A DNA stretch of 64,000 bases from Mesocentrotus franciscanus (lineage: Eukaryota > Echinodermata > Echinoidea > Camarodonta > Strongylocentrotidae): positions 4,152,827 through 4,216,826 of the forward strand of contig CP137682.1 of NCBI GenBank assembly GCA_037976565.1, given 5' to 3'. Both the position numbers and the translations under genes were made by a program. Below the pieces are notes generated by a model. That model made no database searches. It was not told the DNA's origin and saw only the letters and a program-made list of their open reading frames with translations. Each line of letters begins with the position of its first letter. The stretch's first letter is position 1. Shown piece by piece: positions 34,831 to 46,919 of this stretch.

Positions 34831-36160
34831 CAATTCAAATTATTTTCATTGATTTCCTTTGAATAATAACATGTTTTTATTGGTCAACTATCTGCTCCCT
34901 GCAGATGTGCTAGCCTAATTATCATAACTTTGCACAAAAATGTGGTTCGATTCGATGTTTCCTCTCCAATATGATTAAGCTATGCGCTTAACAAGTCCTT
35001 ATGGAAGGGGTAGTGCTTTCATAAAAACCTGAAAACTCTTTATAATTTTTGTTAAGGGCTTGAGAGACCTTACCAAGTCATTTACAAATGCTTGTATTTC
35101 TTGCCCTTTTTATTGAAGTGGTAAATTGTATCTGAAATGAAAACAAAATAAAGTTACATAATTCGTAAATATGTATGACAAGCATCAGTAAATTTTTACA
35201 AAGAAACTTGTCAAAAGCAACATCATTTTGATATACCAACGCATTTGTTCTAATCATCCAAATACATGTAGCTGATGTCAAAATCATCACAAGCATGATA
35301 TAAAAGATATATTAAAAGTCCTCAATAATCTTTTGTAGAGTGAACCATATATATTTTTTAAATAGTGTTAACAAGAATCCTCTTCATAAACATCATTGAA
35401 AGGAATGTAATTTCATATATGTTTCACATTAAATATTTATCATTATTCAACTGCAAATTGTACCAAATCCTTTTTTGATTTTTTTTGTTGTTGACCACTT
35501 AAAGACGTATAATCCAAAGAAAATCAATGAACAGGTGTTTAATTGATATTTGTGAATCGACTTTTTTTTTCTCATCCTTTACCTCTCGGAAAATTAATAT
35601 TCAACATTGCAGATGTATGGCTCATTACTCTCCCCTCTCCTCGGGCACATGTAGAGGTAGGCAGGCAGGCACACCTGCGGAAGGTGGTTTGACCGGCGAC
35701 CGAGTTGACCACGTGCTCTTTGGAGTACAAACAAGACAATAAGGCCACGGTCTCATCCGACCCGCGTAGACGTAGCGCACTCGTAGGGCGGTAAAGTTTC
35801 ATGCGTGGGCATTTTTTTTTACGTGGGCATATTCTACCTGGGAGTGGTCACATCACCTGCGTGCGGTTCACGTAAAAATGCCATTTGTTCGAGGTGTTCA
35901 CGTGGACATGTGCGTGGGTAGTACGTGGGTGCTCCAAACGCTGTCTGAGCAGGACCAGCCGTAGTTCTAACTTTTAGCAGATGGTATTCAACAGCATTAC
36001 GTGTTTTATAATTAGGCTATGTATGTTACAATTTAAAACAAATTTTATATACCCTGCAAATAACGAAGAAAAAAAAATGAGTGGTCACTAGCCCGCGCGC
36101 ATTACGCAAGTGATTTCAAGCTACCTGAATTAATCGTACTCAAAGTGGGTGAACACAATT
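34831..36160. other. Intron of gene 2, mostly unassigned
   Basis: AT-rich. The part at about 35640-35950 is more GC-rich, with repeated CGTGGGC/ACGTGG motifs, and may be a decayed MITE. No supported exon. Confidence 0.4.
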
Positions 36161-36665
36161 AGCGTGTTTCTATTAGTCATACTGAAATTATCCGGTTCAT
36201 TTGGTTTCCGGAAAATAGCGTATAATACCAGGGAATGGGCAGTTTCTATATCTACGTATATTATCCGGATTATCCGATTATACTGCTCCGATATAGCCGG
36301 TTAAAAGGCCGTGAATAAAGGTTCATCGATCTTTGGCTAAGATCACCGCAAAGTATTGTGGGACTGCCGGGTCAACCTGAGATTTTAGTGTCGGGGTCAG
36401 ATATTCCTATCACGTGATCACTCCGATTTCCGGTTTCTCTCCGTTATGCAATGTGCACTCTATCGGAACGGCGTGAGTTTCTACTTACGTTATCCGGTAA
36501 GCTTCCCCTAAATTATCCTGCTAAAACAAGGGTAATTTAACCCGTGAACGCGTCACAGCTCCCACTAGCATTATCCGGATAATAGCGAGAAGGTCAGTTT
36601 CTATTAGGCAAAATTTATCCCTTATCGGCTATTAACCAGATAATGGCTTCTAATAGAAACACGCT
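36161..36665. mobile_element. MITE with TTATCCGG motifs
   Basis: AGCGTGTTTCTATTAG at 36161 is inverted as CTAATAGAAACACGCT at 36650-36665. Inside, TTATCCGG or CCGGATAA occurs at least six times. The length is about 505 bp with no ORF. It is followed by a GA-rich microsatellite at 36735-36830. Confidence 0.8.
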
Positions 36666-36885
36666 GAACGTTTGAAAAAATACATTTACTCTAAGAAAAA
36701 ATGGAGGAAAAGGAGTAGGTGATAGAGAAACAGGCAGAAGGACAGAGAGAGAGAGAGAGAAAGAGAGGGGCGAAAGCGGTTTGCGAAAGAAAAAAAATTG
36801 TTGGAGAGAGAGAGACGGGAGAAAAAGACAAATCAGTATTTTGTTCTTAAACCATTACAAATATTTTTGTTTTTTTTCTCTGCAG

Positions 36886-36978
36886 AATTACAGAAGTTTA
36901 AAATTCCTGTCCCGTCAAACGAAGAAACACTCTTGGACACACCTGTATCACCCCCGTCCCCTCCTTGCGGCCATCCAG
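36886..36978 (+). CDS. Gene 2 exon: Pro-rich linker
   Basis: Acceptor TTTCTCTGCAG before 36886; donor CCAG|GTAATC after 36978. It reads ELQKFKIPVPSN followed by EETLLDTPVSPPSPP, entering and leaving in phase 1, which fits both the death-fold exon (18049) and the exon at 44953. Probably a flexible linker. A near-copy lies at 20699. Confidence 0.6.
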
Positions 36979-37377
36979 GTAATCATATTCACAACTTTCT
37001 ACTCCTCTCACAAGCTTTATGAGACAACCACAACTTTCCACTATCACAAAAAACGCGATTTGTCGCTATCAGCCGAGCCCTTGCAGCAGGGATTACAAAG
37101 GCTACGCACCATCGATGCACTATGTGGTGGCAATGTGGGCAATAAGGAAACAAACAAAAAATCGTGTTTAGGGAATTTAACAGCTAATTTATCTTATTAT
37201 CAATAATTTGAGGATTTACATAATTGGCAAACTTGCATGGTGTCGTGGCATATCTATTGTTTTATCTTGTTTAGTACACATTGAAATTTACATTCTTTAT
37301 CTCCTCCACCTTCTCCTTCTTACTTCATCATCTTCTTCTTCCTCTTTTTCTTCTTCTTCTTTATCTTTTAATAATTA

Positions 37378-37550
37378 TCAAGTCGAGGCAGATAATTTTA
37401 TCTTTGTCAAGTCAAGGCAGATATTATCATATTTGTCAAGTCAAGGCAGATACTATCATCTTTGTCAAGTCAAGGCAGATACTATCATCTTTGTCAAGTC
37501 AAGGCAGATACTATCATCTTTGTCAAGTCAAGTCAAGTCAAGGCAGTTGA
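37378..37550 (+). repeat. 29-bp minisatellite, about 6 units
   Basis: Unit AAGGCAGATACTATCATCTT plus TGTCAAGTC. The first unit is divergent and the last ones collapse to CAAGT repeats. The two overlapping ORFs are frames of the array. Confidence 0.9.
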
Positions 37551-37555
37551 TACAC

Positions 37556-38195
37556 AGGGATCTCAGTCATGTAGAAATACTGTAAGCATGCGTGACCACA
37601 GGTTATCTAGACACCCCCTAAACGAGGATTTCTTCTGAAGCCAAAATACACCCTAAATGAGGATTTCGCGTAATTTCCCCCCGAATTCACACCCTAAACG
37701 GGTATTTCACAAAAGTGTACTCCTAAACAAGTATTGTAAATTTGTAACCCCTTGAGCATTTTGAAGTGCGATATTCTATATATTCTATATATTCGATATA
37801 CATCACCATTTAAGTTGTTGACAATGTAAAATAATCAAATTGCGCTTCTGATGTAAAATTCACAATGTAAAAATTTGTTTCAGTAGAGAAGCAATAACAT
37901 CAACCTGTACACTTCCAAATGTATTTTTACATTTGCAAGCTGACATAACCGAAAGTTATAGACAACCGGCTTCCCGACCAGCTTTCAATTCGGAGTCGGG
38001 ATCTATAAAAAAAAATACCCGTAAACGCGTACAGCAGGATTTTGAAAAAGTACCCTCTTTCTTGAAAATTGACGTTTGTTTAACCCCTTAACGCAGCATC
38101 GCGCGGACCGCGTCCAATCTAAATCAAAACACCCCTTTATACGCGTTTTCTTGGTCAGCATGCTTACAGTATTTATATTTGACTGAGACCCCTAG
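37556..38195. mobile_element. MITE next to the minisatellite
   Basis: TACTGTAAGCATGC with TGACC close by at the left (about 37578) is inverted at the right (GGTCAGCATGCTTACAGTA, 38153-38171). GGGATCTCAGTCA and TGACTGAGACCCC extend the inverted repeat outward, so the TIR is about 40 bp with small gaps. The interior has four ACCCCTAAACGAGGATTTC-like direct repeats. Confidence 0.7.
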
Positions 38196-38584
38196 GAGTT
38201 GATATTATCAATGTCAAGTCAGATCCCATTGACAAGGAGAAAGACGCTGCGGTTTTCCTCGCAGCTGCTTCATGATGATCAACTAGAATCGCAGACTGAT
38301 CAGCAATCCCTTTTCTGTAGATTCCAGCGTCCTGCTGCTCGACGTCCGACTTCGCATGTGCCACAGTCATGTGTTCAAGTTCTGATTCGTTGCGTTTGAA
38401 CGATAGAGTTCACAGTCTAGTAATCAGGGCAACGTTGTCGAGTTATTCAACGTTATTCATAGTATTTTTTAAAACAATATCAAAATAGCATATTCAATAA
38501 ATAAAAACAATTTAGTCATAACATAAATCATGGACATCAGACTATTCGCTATTCGCTCATGGGATTTTGGCTTTTGCTCGGCTT

Positions 38585-39080
38585 TGAGAAAAGGGTCATT
38601 ATTCATAAGGGTCATTATTCATAAGGACCGCTATTTATAATCAAAGAAGAGGGTCGCTATTTATTATACAAAATCGGGGTCGTTATTCATAAGGGTCCTT
38701 ATGCATAGTACTAGAAAGGTTCGCTGTTCATAATACGAGGAGAGGGTCGCTATTCTTCATAATGCAGAATGAGGGTCGCTATTCATATGGGTCATTATTC
38801 ATAAGGGTCATTATTCATAATACGAAATGGGGGTCGCTATTCATAATAGGAGAAGAGGGTTGCTATTCATAATACGAGAAAAGAGTCGCTATTCATAACA
38901 CGAAATGGGGGTCACTATTCATAATAGGAGAAGAGGGTCGCTATTCATAAAACGAGAAAAGGGTCGCTATTCATAATACGAAATGAAGGTCGCTATTCAT
39001 AATACGAGGAGAGGGTCGCTATTCATAATACGAGATGACGGTCGCTATTCATAACATGGGATGATGGTCGCTATCCATAC
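38585..39080 (+). repeat. About 24-bp minisatellite, roughly 20 units
   Basis: Unit GGGTCGCTATTCATAATACG plus AAAA/AAATG variants, with some units GGGTCATTATTCATAA. No coding potential. Confidence 0.9.
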
Positions 39081-39198
39081 AAAAATGAAAATTAAATAAG
39101 CAATAAACAAAATGATAATAAAAAGCGAAATAATGGAAAAGGGACACCCCCAAAGGCTGTGGCATTGAGGCACAGGGGGGACGCCACATGGCACCGAT

Positions 39199-39560
39199 TT
39201 TTTTTTTTTTTTGTAGAAAACATTTATTGAAAACATACATTTCTGAACAAATAAAGAATAAAGGCGTGCTCCAATAATGTACGCTACCCATCATCCCGGG
39301 CCCAACCCCCCCCCTAATCAGTCCGACCACGCTGCACCATTCGGCCCACCTTCCCCGCAGTATTCCCTTGGTACAAGTACATATTACCGACAATTTTCGT
39401 CCAAGTAGTTCATAGATGGCGTAGCCTGTGTGTGTTTCACGGGGGAGGGGGCGGTGGGATGTAGCAGCGTTGCAATCAAGGGGCTGATCTATCATATCCA
39501 TAACACTCATCAAATGAAGGAGGTGACAGAGAGTGGGTTGTAGGGACCTAAGTTATATAC
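39199..39560 (-). pseudogene. Possible retrocopy of a 3' UTR, minus strand
   Basis: Read on the minus strand, the segment ends with AATAAA at about 39232, then about 17 bases and a run of 14 A. A genomic A-tract placed correctly after a polyadenylation signal suggests reverse-transcribed mRNA. The parent is unknown, and the 154-codon minus ORF runs through the A-tract, so it is not a credible gene. Confidence 0.4.
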
Positions 39561-39959
39561 CATATTCAAGCTTTTCGTAAATATACAGTATTGCACCATA
39601 TATTTTCCATATAAGCCTAAATAAGGAAGTTAGATTTTCAAGATTTTAAGCCAAACAAGATACGATTTTGTGACCGTAAGGCAATATGCGAACGGAGGCG
39701 TCCCCTGTATTATGTTTTTTTAAATGTATATTTTACTTTTTAGCTTTGACAATTATATAGAGACATCCCCATAATCTAGCTAATATATTTCCCCCGCTCC
39801 TGTGGTGGCAATAAAAGGGAAACATAACACACATGTAATCCTATCTTAATTTCTCCCCCTTGTGGGAAATCTTTCCCACTTAGCCTGCCACTGACTGAGC
39901 TTATTCAGGCTACGCCACTGACACATTAAGTAGAACAGGCAGGCCCATTATCATAGCCA

Positions 39960-40622
39960 TTAAAGGACTAAGTTTGCTATTTTAGAAACTAGTTTATAAA
40001 ATTGTTTATACGACAATAATGTTTTTTGTAGAAAGTAGATTTTAGTAGGACTTATGGACCTACACATTATATAGCCTTGCCATATCCAGGCACCAAGAAG
40101 CTCTTCAATTTCAGACAATGAAGAGTTTCAAGATTTTCGTTTTTTCCATGAATTATCATACCTCAGGATACTAGTAGTCATATTAATTTACCTAACTTGA
40201 TTTATCCACAATCTTGATTTCCTGAAACACCGAAAACAAAAGGAGTTGGACCGGACCATGAGCCCAGTTACGGCCCGGAGTGGGGAGATGGGGGGTACTG
40301 TAAGATTGTGCTTTGTTTGGGGAGTAGGGGGCTAGAACACTCTCGGACCTTCAAGGTTTTCGCGTCATGTAGCGTACAAAGAGGTAATGCAATCCGAATA
40401 TGAACCAAACATTTATTATCTTTTTTTGTTGGGGGTGAGGGTGGTGGTGGTGGACAGGTGGTGATGGTTAAGGAGGTCTGATACGGTCTATATAGTGCAA
40501 CAAAATTAAAGTAAACAATATAATTTGTAGGTCCATAAGTCATACTAAAAGCTACTTTATACAAGAAAAATATTGTCGTATAAACAATCACTAGTTTCTG
40601 AAATAGCAAACTCAGTCTTTAA
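39960..40622. mobile_element. MITE with about 115-bp inverted arms
   Basis: TTAAAGGACTAAGTTTGCTA at the left and its inverse TAGCAAACTCAGTCTTTAA at the right. The arms continue through TTTATACGACAATA and TTTAGTAGGACTTATGGACC. The central part is GGGGTGGTGGTGG-rich. No ORF. Confidence 0.8.
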
Positions 40623-42500
40623 ATAACTACGCTGTTGCTCATAAAGTTGGAATATTTTTTTTACCTCAATTTATGGAATGATTTTGACAATGATTTTTTC
40701 CTAATAGATCTAGATAATAGTTTACATTCTCAGATTTTATTGAAAAATAATTTGCAAGTGTTTGTTTTGCGTGACTGCTTAAGCATCTGTATGCTACTAT
40801 GCTAATCAACTAGGGGTCCTACGCCCTTAAGTCATAACTGACAGTAATGCCTCACAAAAGGGCAATAATAATAGGACATCGACACGGTTTTGATCCTGGG
40901 GCCTCACAGTTACGAGGCCATTACTTTGCCACTGAATCACGACTGTACGCAGTGGGGGCTAGGGTAGGGGGCAGCCCCCACAAATATAAAAAACAAAGAA
41001 AATTCAATAAATTATCAATAATTCATTGCATTTTTTCCCGGTCCCCAACAGGAAAAATTCCTCTGTGCGGTCATGCATTATGTCTAAACGACATGAATTC
41101 TCACAGAGAGAAAACAAACACATATATTGATATATTACTTGGATTCCGTCTTGTATATAGAACTTTTGTAGTAAACATTTTAAGAGTGCTTATGTATAAA
41201 AACCATTCCCATTGTTTTCTGAGCTTGGATCGTCCGGCACTTATCCTTTCGGTGCCAGCGAGGTTTTCATACTGTATAAGCCAATGTTTTTGCGTAAAGA
41301 TATATTCACGGTTCAAGGGTTTAAGGACAATTTCTCAAGTTGTTAAATTCGTGTAAAGCCACAACCATTACCGACTATATATTTTTAAATGATTATCATT
41401 CTATTTCTGTGGATCATGAACTCATTACTGAGTATCACAATAAAATATAAATAATCTATTGAAGAATCCCATTATGATTAGTGTGGTCTCAAACTGCGCC
41501 ACATGACCCAGGTGACGGCTCGTGCTGTAGTGTATGGATGTTGTTTGTGACATGCGACGAGGCTTACTTCATTGATTCTGACATGCGACATTACGTGCTG
41601 GAAATATATTTGTACGTTGTTAAATACGCAGTCAATGAGCGATTATAGCCAGGGGGTCTTTATGTACATGTTCCTTAATAATACACATGACAATGTACAT
41701 CACTATTTAAGGGAGAAAAGAATAAATTCTTTATAGACAGGTTGTTCTGTCTCAAGAAGATGGTCTCTAAACTAAAGCAGGTTTGACTGTATTAAACTTT
41801 TCAGTTAATGAACGTGAGTCACAATGGACAAGAAATATAATATCCACATTCTTATTATTATTATTATATTATTATTTATTATGAAATCCAAACATGAATT
41901 CTCTTGGATATTCCAGTAGGTATTTTTTTATTAATATAGTTGCAATTATGTAAGTAATACATTTTCATTCCTGTCTACAAAACATTTCCAAACATTCCAA
42001 CAAAAGGCTCTTATATTACCAAAATGCATTGCATTTCTATTTTATACTGCTGATACATATGTATATATATATACTGAATCATCAATAACAAGAAGAAAAA
42101 AAAAACCAACATGCACCTTCATTGTTTTGCAATCCTTTTTTGTGTAATTTTGTAAACTTTAAATTTACACAGCTGTACTTGTATACCTCGGTACATCTTT
42201 TTTTAAATAAATGTATTGTGTCTTCATGTGCAGCCAAGGAATATACACTGGTTTACGATTAGAGAGTGAAGAGGAGATGGGGGTGGTTAGAGGTGAATAA
42301 AGAGAGAGGTCACGGAGAGTCATTTTAGAACGCGTTAGGGAAGTTATATGTGTGTGTGTGTGTGTGTGTCAGTGTATATACGTGTATGCATATATATATA
42401 TATATAATATCTGTAAAGCGCTTATAGAGACGGTATTTCGTATTTAGCGCTTTATATATCCAGATTATTTTTTTTTAATATTAAAATAAATGTATAATAT
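40623..42500. other. Intron of gene 2 with microsatellites
   Basis: Contains (TG)n at 42351-42370, (TA)n at 42390-42405 and 42499-42515, and a SINE-tail-like piece at 42408-42470 (TGTAAAGCGCTTATAGAGAC). The 169-codon ORF at 40847-41356 shows no family features. Confidence 0.5.
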
Positions 42501-42514
42501 ATATATATATATAA

Positions 42515-43925
42515 TGGTTCTAGGACAATTACCTCCTGGACAACACCCCCGGCCAATTACCAGAGGGACAATTACCCCCCGAGGACAATTACCACCCGGA
42601 AAATCACCCTAGGACAATTATTCCCCTATGAAAATTACCCCGAGGACAATTACCCCCTGAATATTCCCCCGAGGACAATTACCCCCCGAAATCCGCCTTA
42701 ATTAAAACCATCTTACTATCAGGGTAGACTTCCCCTTTAATGAATGAGGGGTAATTTTCTGGGGCTAGGGGGCAATTGTCCTCGGGGGTGGTTGTCCTTT
42801 ATTATTTATTTATTTATTTATTTCGGTTTAAAAAGACATATACATATACATGATTCTAAGGTCCAAGGACCAAAACTCATCATGTTTACAAGTAATACAA
42901 TAAACTTATAGATACAGTAATATACAATAGTGAGCCAAACAGACAGGTATAATAAGTACAAGATAGCAATAAAGATGAACAAATAATACATTTCAATCAA
43001 TACAATACCAAAAATAAACTAAGAATAAAGAAATAAAGAAAGTAATGGTCAAGATTGTCAAATTACTAAACTGCTGTAGAGTAATGGTAACAGATAAACA
43101 GACAATAATAATATTGAGTAACCAAACAATCGAAAAATATAGGGGAAAATTATATTTTGAAAATAGGCAACGATAAAAGTCTTAAAACCTGAATTAACAT
43201 AATTACATTTGAGTTGAAGGGGTTACCACCCAGAAATATATATTTTTACAAATTGGAATCGACTTTAAACAGCAGTTATAGGCCTACTATGGCATCATTA
43301 AAATATAACGTATACCAAATTTTGAATGTGTCAATTAGAATGATTCTGAGAGTAATCCAAAAGAGGGAGAGGGAGAGAGAGAGAGAGAAGGGGGAGAGAG
43401 AGAGAGAGAATCAATGATTATTAATTGTACGAACAATAGAAGGAACAGCAGAATGTTGATACCGGTTAGTCCTACACCTATGAATGACCAAACCTTGATT
43501 ATTACGGAGGGGGATTTGGCAAGGAATCTTTAGATGGTGGAAGTAAGTCTCTGTGTCGGGACGTCAGTAGCGAGTGGGCAAATTTCTTATCAAGCTCAAT
43601 TCTTCTTGCTTGAAGGGAGGGTAGATTGACTCTTTAGCCTTTGAGAGGTGAAAGCGAGAATGATCTTGGTCACACGCCCCTGAACTCTCTCAACTTGTTC
43701 AGACTGTTGACAAGTGATTGCATGAAGAAGACCAGACAGGTGAGGCATACTCCAGAATGGGACGGATATGGGATGCGTAAATCGTAACTAGGTCACTCAA
43801 GGATTCGTTTGTCCTTGGTTGTCCTTAGGGGGACTAATGTTCTAGGGGCTAATTTTCAGGGGTGTGGGGTAATTGTCCTCGGGGGGTGGTTGATCTTGGG
43901 GGGGGGGTATACAATATAACCATGG
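42515..43925. repeat. GAGGACAATTACCCCC repeats, inverted, split by a LINE
   Basis: About 9 direct GGACAATTACCCCC-type units lie at 42525-42690; inverted GGTAATTGTCCTCGGGGG units lie at 42750-42795 and 43826-43915. Together they form a fold-back element interrupted by 42800-43815. Confidence 0.7.
42800..43815 (-). pseudogene. 5'-truncated CR1-like LINE, minus strand
   Basis: The + strand begins with ATTATTTATTTATTTATTT, a LINE tail in reverse. Read on the minus strand from about 43800, it gives the RT C-terminal region ASHIRPILEYASPVWSS followed by a frameshifted QGRVTKIIL. GGTTGTCCTT occurs at both borders (42790-42799 and 43817-43826), a probable target duplication. Confidence 0.75.
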
Positions 43926-43929
43926 ATAC

Positions 43930-44950
43930 ATAAGGGGAATACGGGGAGGGGGAGGGGGTAAGTCACCGATATGGTACCTTTACGTGAGCGAGGAATTTAT
44001 CTCAAGCTAAGGGGTTGTTTGTATTGTCTCGCCCATCCCAGTAAAAATAAAAATGAGTACCCTTTACACATGTTTAATCAATAAATGTCCTTCGCTTTTG
44101 CAATTATGCGGTCTAGCTGAGATACAACATGTAAATTGCCATAATTGTGTGTGACTCTTAGTTGTTTAGTTCCCGCCTTTTACCAATAAAAGTAAAGGAA
44201 AAAAGGAAGTATGAAAGACATATTTTGGGTGTCTTGGAGTCGTAGGGTCTCAGCAGTATTTAACGTTTCTAATTTAGAGGTTGGGAAAATATAAAAGGGA
44301 AATATAGAAGAAGAGTGGACAGGAAAAAACCCGAATAAATAAAGGAGCTGCAGAGAAATGCCATAGAGGCATTTAGATTTGTAGAAAGTTAAAATGTTAG
44401 ATGTTGGCCAGCAGCCTTCGCATTCTTCCATGTTGTAAAAATTGGAGGACTAATTAGTTTAGGAATTAATACTTGGAACATAACTTGTGCAGATGATTAG
44501 ATATGCCATAGATTGAATTTTCAAATTTTCACAATCAATTTTTTTTTAAACCTGTGAGACTACTCGTTGCCGCAGGCACCATCAGTCTGTCGTTTTTTCG
44601 CCGCTAGATGGGGTAGTACGACAGTCCTCCTACATGGTTAGATATGTCTTGACAGGTTTCCAAGTTGTATCTTAAACTAAATTATGCCGTCACCGGCGGC
44701 GTAGCGTGGGTTCAGCTATGGGGGGATGGGGGATGGGGGAGGGTCGGCGCTGGTATCATGGGCACCGAATTCCTTGGTGGATGAAATGTGTTAAAACAAG
44801 GCCATCGAGTGAGGGGGGCGAGTGTGAAACGGGTCCTGATTTTCAAGTTCGCTCTCCTCTCCCGTTCTGTCTCTCTTATCTCTCAGAATATTTTTAACCT
44901 GTCCATTCTTTGCTTATCTTTTTTTAAATTTTTGTTGTTGTTGTTGTTTT
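43930..44950. other. Intron of gene 2, unassigned
   Basis: AT-rich. A GGCGGCGTAGCGTGGG motif at 44696 looks like an isolated hAT-type end (compare AGTGGCGTAGCGTGGG at 31530). No exon supported. Confidence 0.4.
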
Positions 44951-44952
44951 AG

Positions 44953-45239
44953 ATAAAATAATTTTCGTGAGCACAAAGGTTCAGGTCTTTTGTTCCCCCA
45001 AAAGTATTATTACCATTGAATGCTCTTGGAAATATCCAAGTCCCGAGCAGTGGCAAAAACACAAATCTAATTCACTTCATGTATGCAAAAAAAAAATTAT
45101 TATTGCCGTTATTTGTTATGATTTATTACCAGACAAAATATTGTTACCCGCTTTCAAACTTACTTCATCAATCATTTTAAACCACAAAACTGAATCCTTA
45201 TTACGATTGCATGATAGCTTTGTTGCTGGTGGTCATAAT
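44953..45239 (+). CDS. Gene 2 exon: unrecognised C-terminal domain
   Basis: Acceptor TTGTTGTTTTAG before 44953, which continues in phase from 36978. The frame is open for 95 codons and ends at a likely donor AAT|GTGAAG (phase 0). The stop just after it (TAG at 45246) would end the protein if the donor is not used. The peptide alternates hydrophobic strands: KVQVFCSPKSIITIECSW, IIIAVICYDLLPDKILL, FKLTSSIILNHKTESLLRLH. This suggests a beta-rich or mixed fold. I cannot name the family. Confidence 0.5.
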
Positions 45240-45475
45240 GTGAAGTAGATCAAATCTGTTGGAAAAATGAACTTGGTAGTTGCTCACATTACCACTGCTT
45301 CTTTATTTCATACAGGAGCAGTGATTGGGAATAAATAGTGTGGTGTTACAATTATGATTTACTACCAAGTGCGTACAAGAGAACTTTCACACGCAACGCA
45401 AATTGAAGATGTGATTTAGGCCAGGCGCGGATCCAGGATTATGCGAGTCAAATATTGGTACATAATGGTGAAAAG

Positions 45476-46919
45476 CAGTGGCGTAATGAGCAAAAACGTT
45501 TGGGGGCAGACAAAAAAATCCGCATCACCCCACTCTTACATATGCAGGCCCCGCTGAACGTTTTTTAAAGTGGGTGGAGGGAGGCTAAAAAGTATTTACG
45601 ATCAGGAAGAGCGTAGCGTAAATTGGCGTGGGGTATAGGGGCAAATCCCCGGCGGCGGTCGAGGGGCGGAGCACTAGGAAGCTTAGGGGGTATGGGAATT
45701 TAATTACGGTCAGATGAGCATATTTTGATACCTTATTCATGACACTGGCAGGTCACTAATTGGCGTGGGGTCCAGGGGGCTGAGCCCCCCTGAAACTCAA
45801 AGATTTGAGGCATTTTATAACGGTCAGATAAGTATTCAGGGGCCCGCCTTAGGCCCCCTGTTGGGGTCGAGGGGGCGGAGCCCCAGGAAGCTCAGGGGTT
45901 TTAGGCATTTAATTACGGTCAGATGAGCACATTTTGATACCTTATTTGTGACACTGGCAGGTCACTAATTGGCGTAGGGTCCAGGGGGCGGAGCCCCGGA
46001 AGCTCAGGGTTTTTAGGCAATAAATTACGGTCAAATGAGCATCCAGGGGCCCACCTTAGGGCCATCGATTGGGTCCAGGGGGCAGAGCCCCCGGGAGCTC
46101 AGGGGTTTTAGGCGTTTAATTACGGTCAGATGAGCATATTTTGATACCGTATTTGTGAAACTGGCAGGACACTAATTGGCGGGGGTCCAGGGCGGAGCCC
46201 CCAGAAGCTCAGGGGTTTTAGGCATTTAATTACGGTCAGATGAGCATATTTTGATACCTTATTTTTGACACTGGCAGGTCACTAATTGGCGTGGGGTCCA
46301 GGGGGCGGAGCCCTCGGAAGATCAGGGGTTTTAGGCAATAAATTACGGTCAAATGAGCATCCAGGGGCCCGCCTTAGGGCCATCGGTTGGGTCCAGGGGG
46401 CAGAGCCCCCGGGAGCTCAGGAACTTTAGGTGTTTAATTGCCGTCAGTTGAGCATCCAGGGGCCCGCCTTAGGGCCCTAGGCGGAATCCAGGGGGCAGAG
46501 CCCCCGGAAGCTCAGGGGTTTTGGGCATTTAATCACGGTCAGATGAGCATATTTTGATACCTCATTATTTTGTGACACTGGCAGGTCTCTATTCTTTCTT
46601 TCTTTCTTTCTTTTTCTCTTTACTATACTCTTTCCAAAGAAATGGGGGGGGGGGCTCAAGGCCACCGAGCCCCGCCGTTCCGCGGGCCCTGACAAGTAGG
46701 CCTATGAATAAGCATATTTCTTGCCCGACTTTAAATTTAGGAATTTGTCATTTTTCTAACAAACGCCTAAAAAAGTATAATTTACTAAAAAGTAAGGAAA
46801 AATCCCGGAAAATTATGTCATTTCAGCAACATTTGTAAATCACCGGTATCGAATTAGAAATAAACCACGTTTGAATTATATTGGGGGGCCCCTGACCCTC
46901 CCCCATCATTACGCCCCCG
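45476..46919. mobile_element. hAT-like element, copy 4, longest array
   Basis: Starts CAGTGGCGTAATGAGC. About 9 tandem units (45620-46570) of the GGGGGCGGAGCCCCC type, then the CTTTCTTTCTTT tail block. The right end reads TACGCCCCCG where TACGCCAGTG is expected, so it is decayed. Confidence 0.8.

Noticed and set aside
40847..41356. 169-codon ORF
   Set aside because: No recognisable domain, composition shifts along its length, and no splice or conservation signal.
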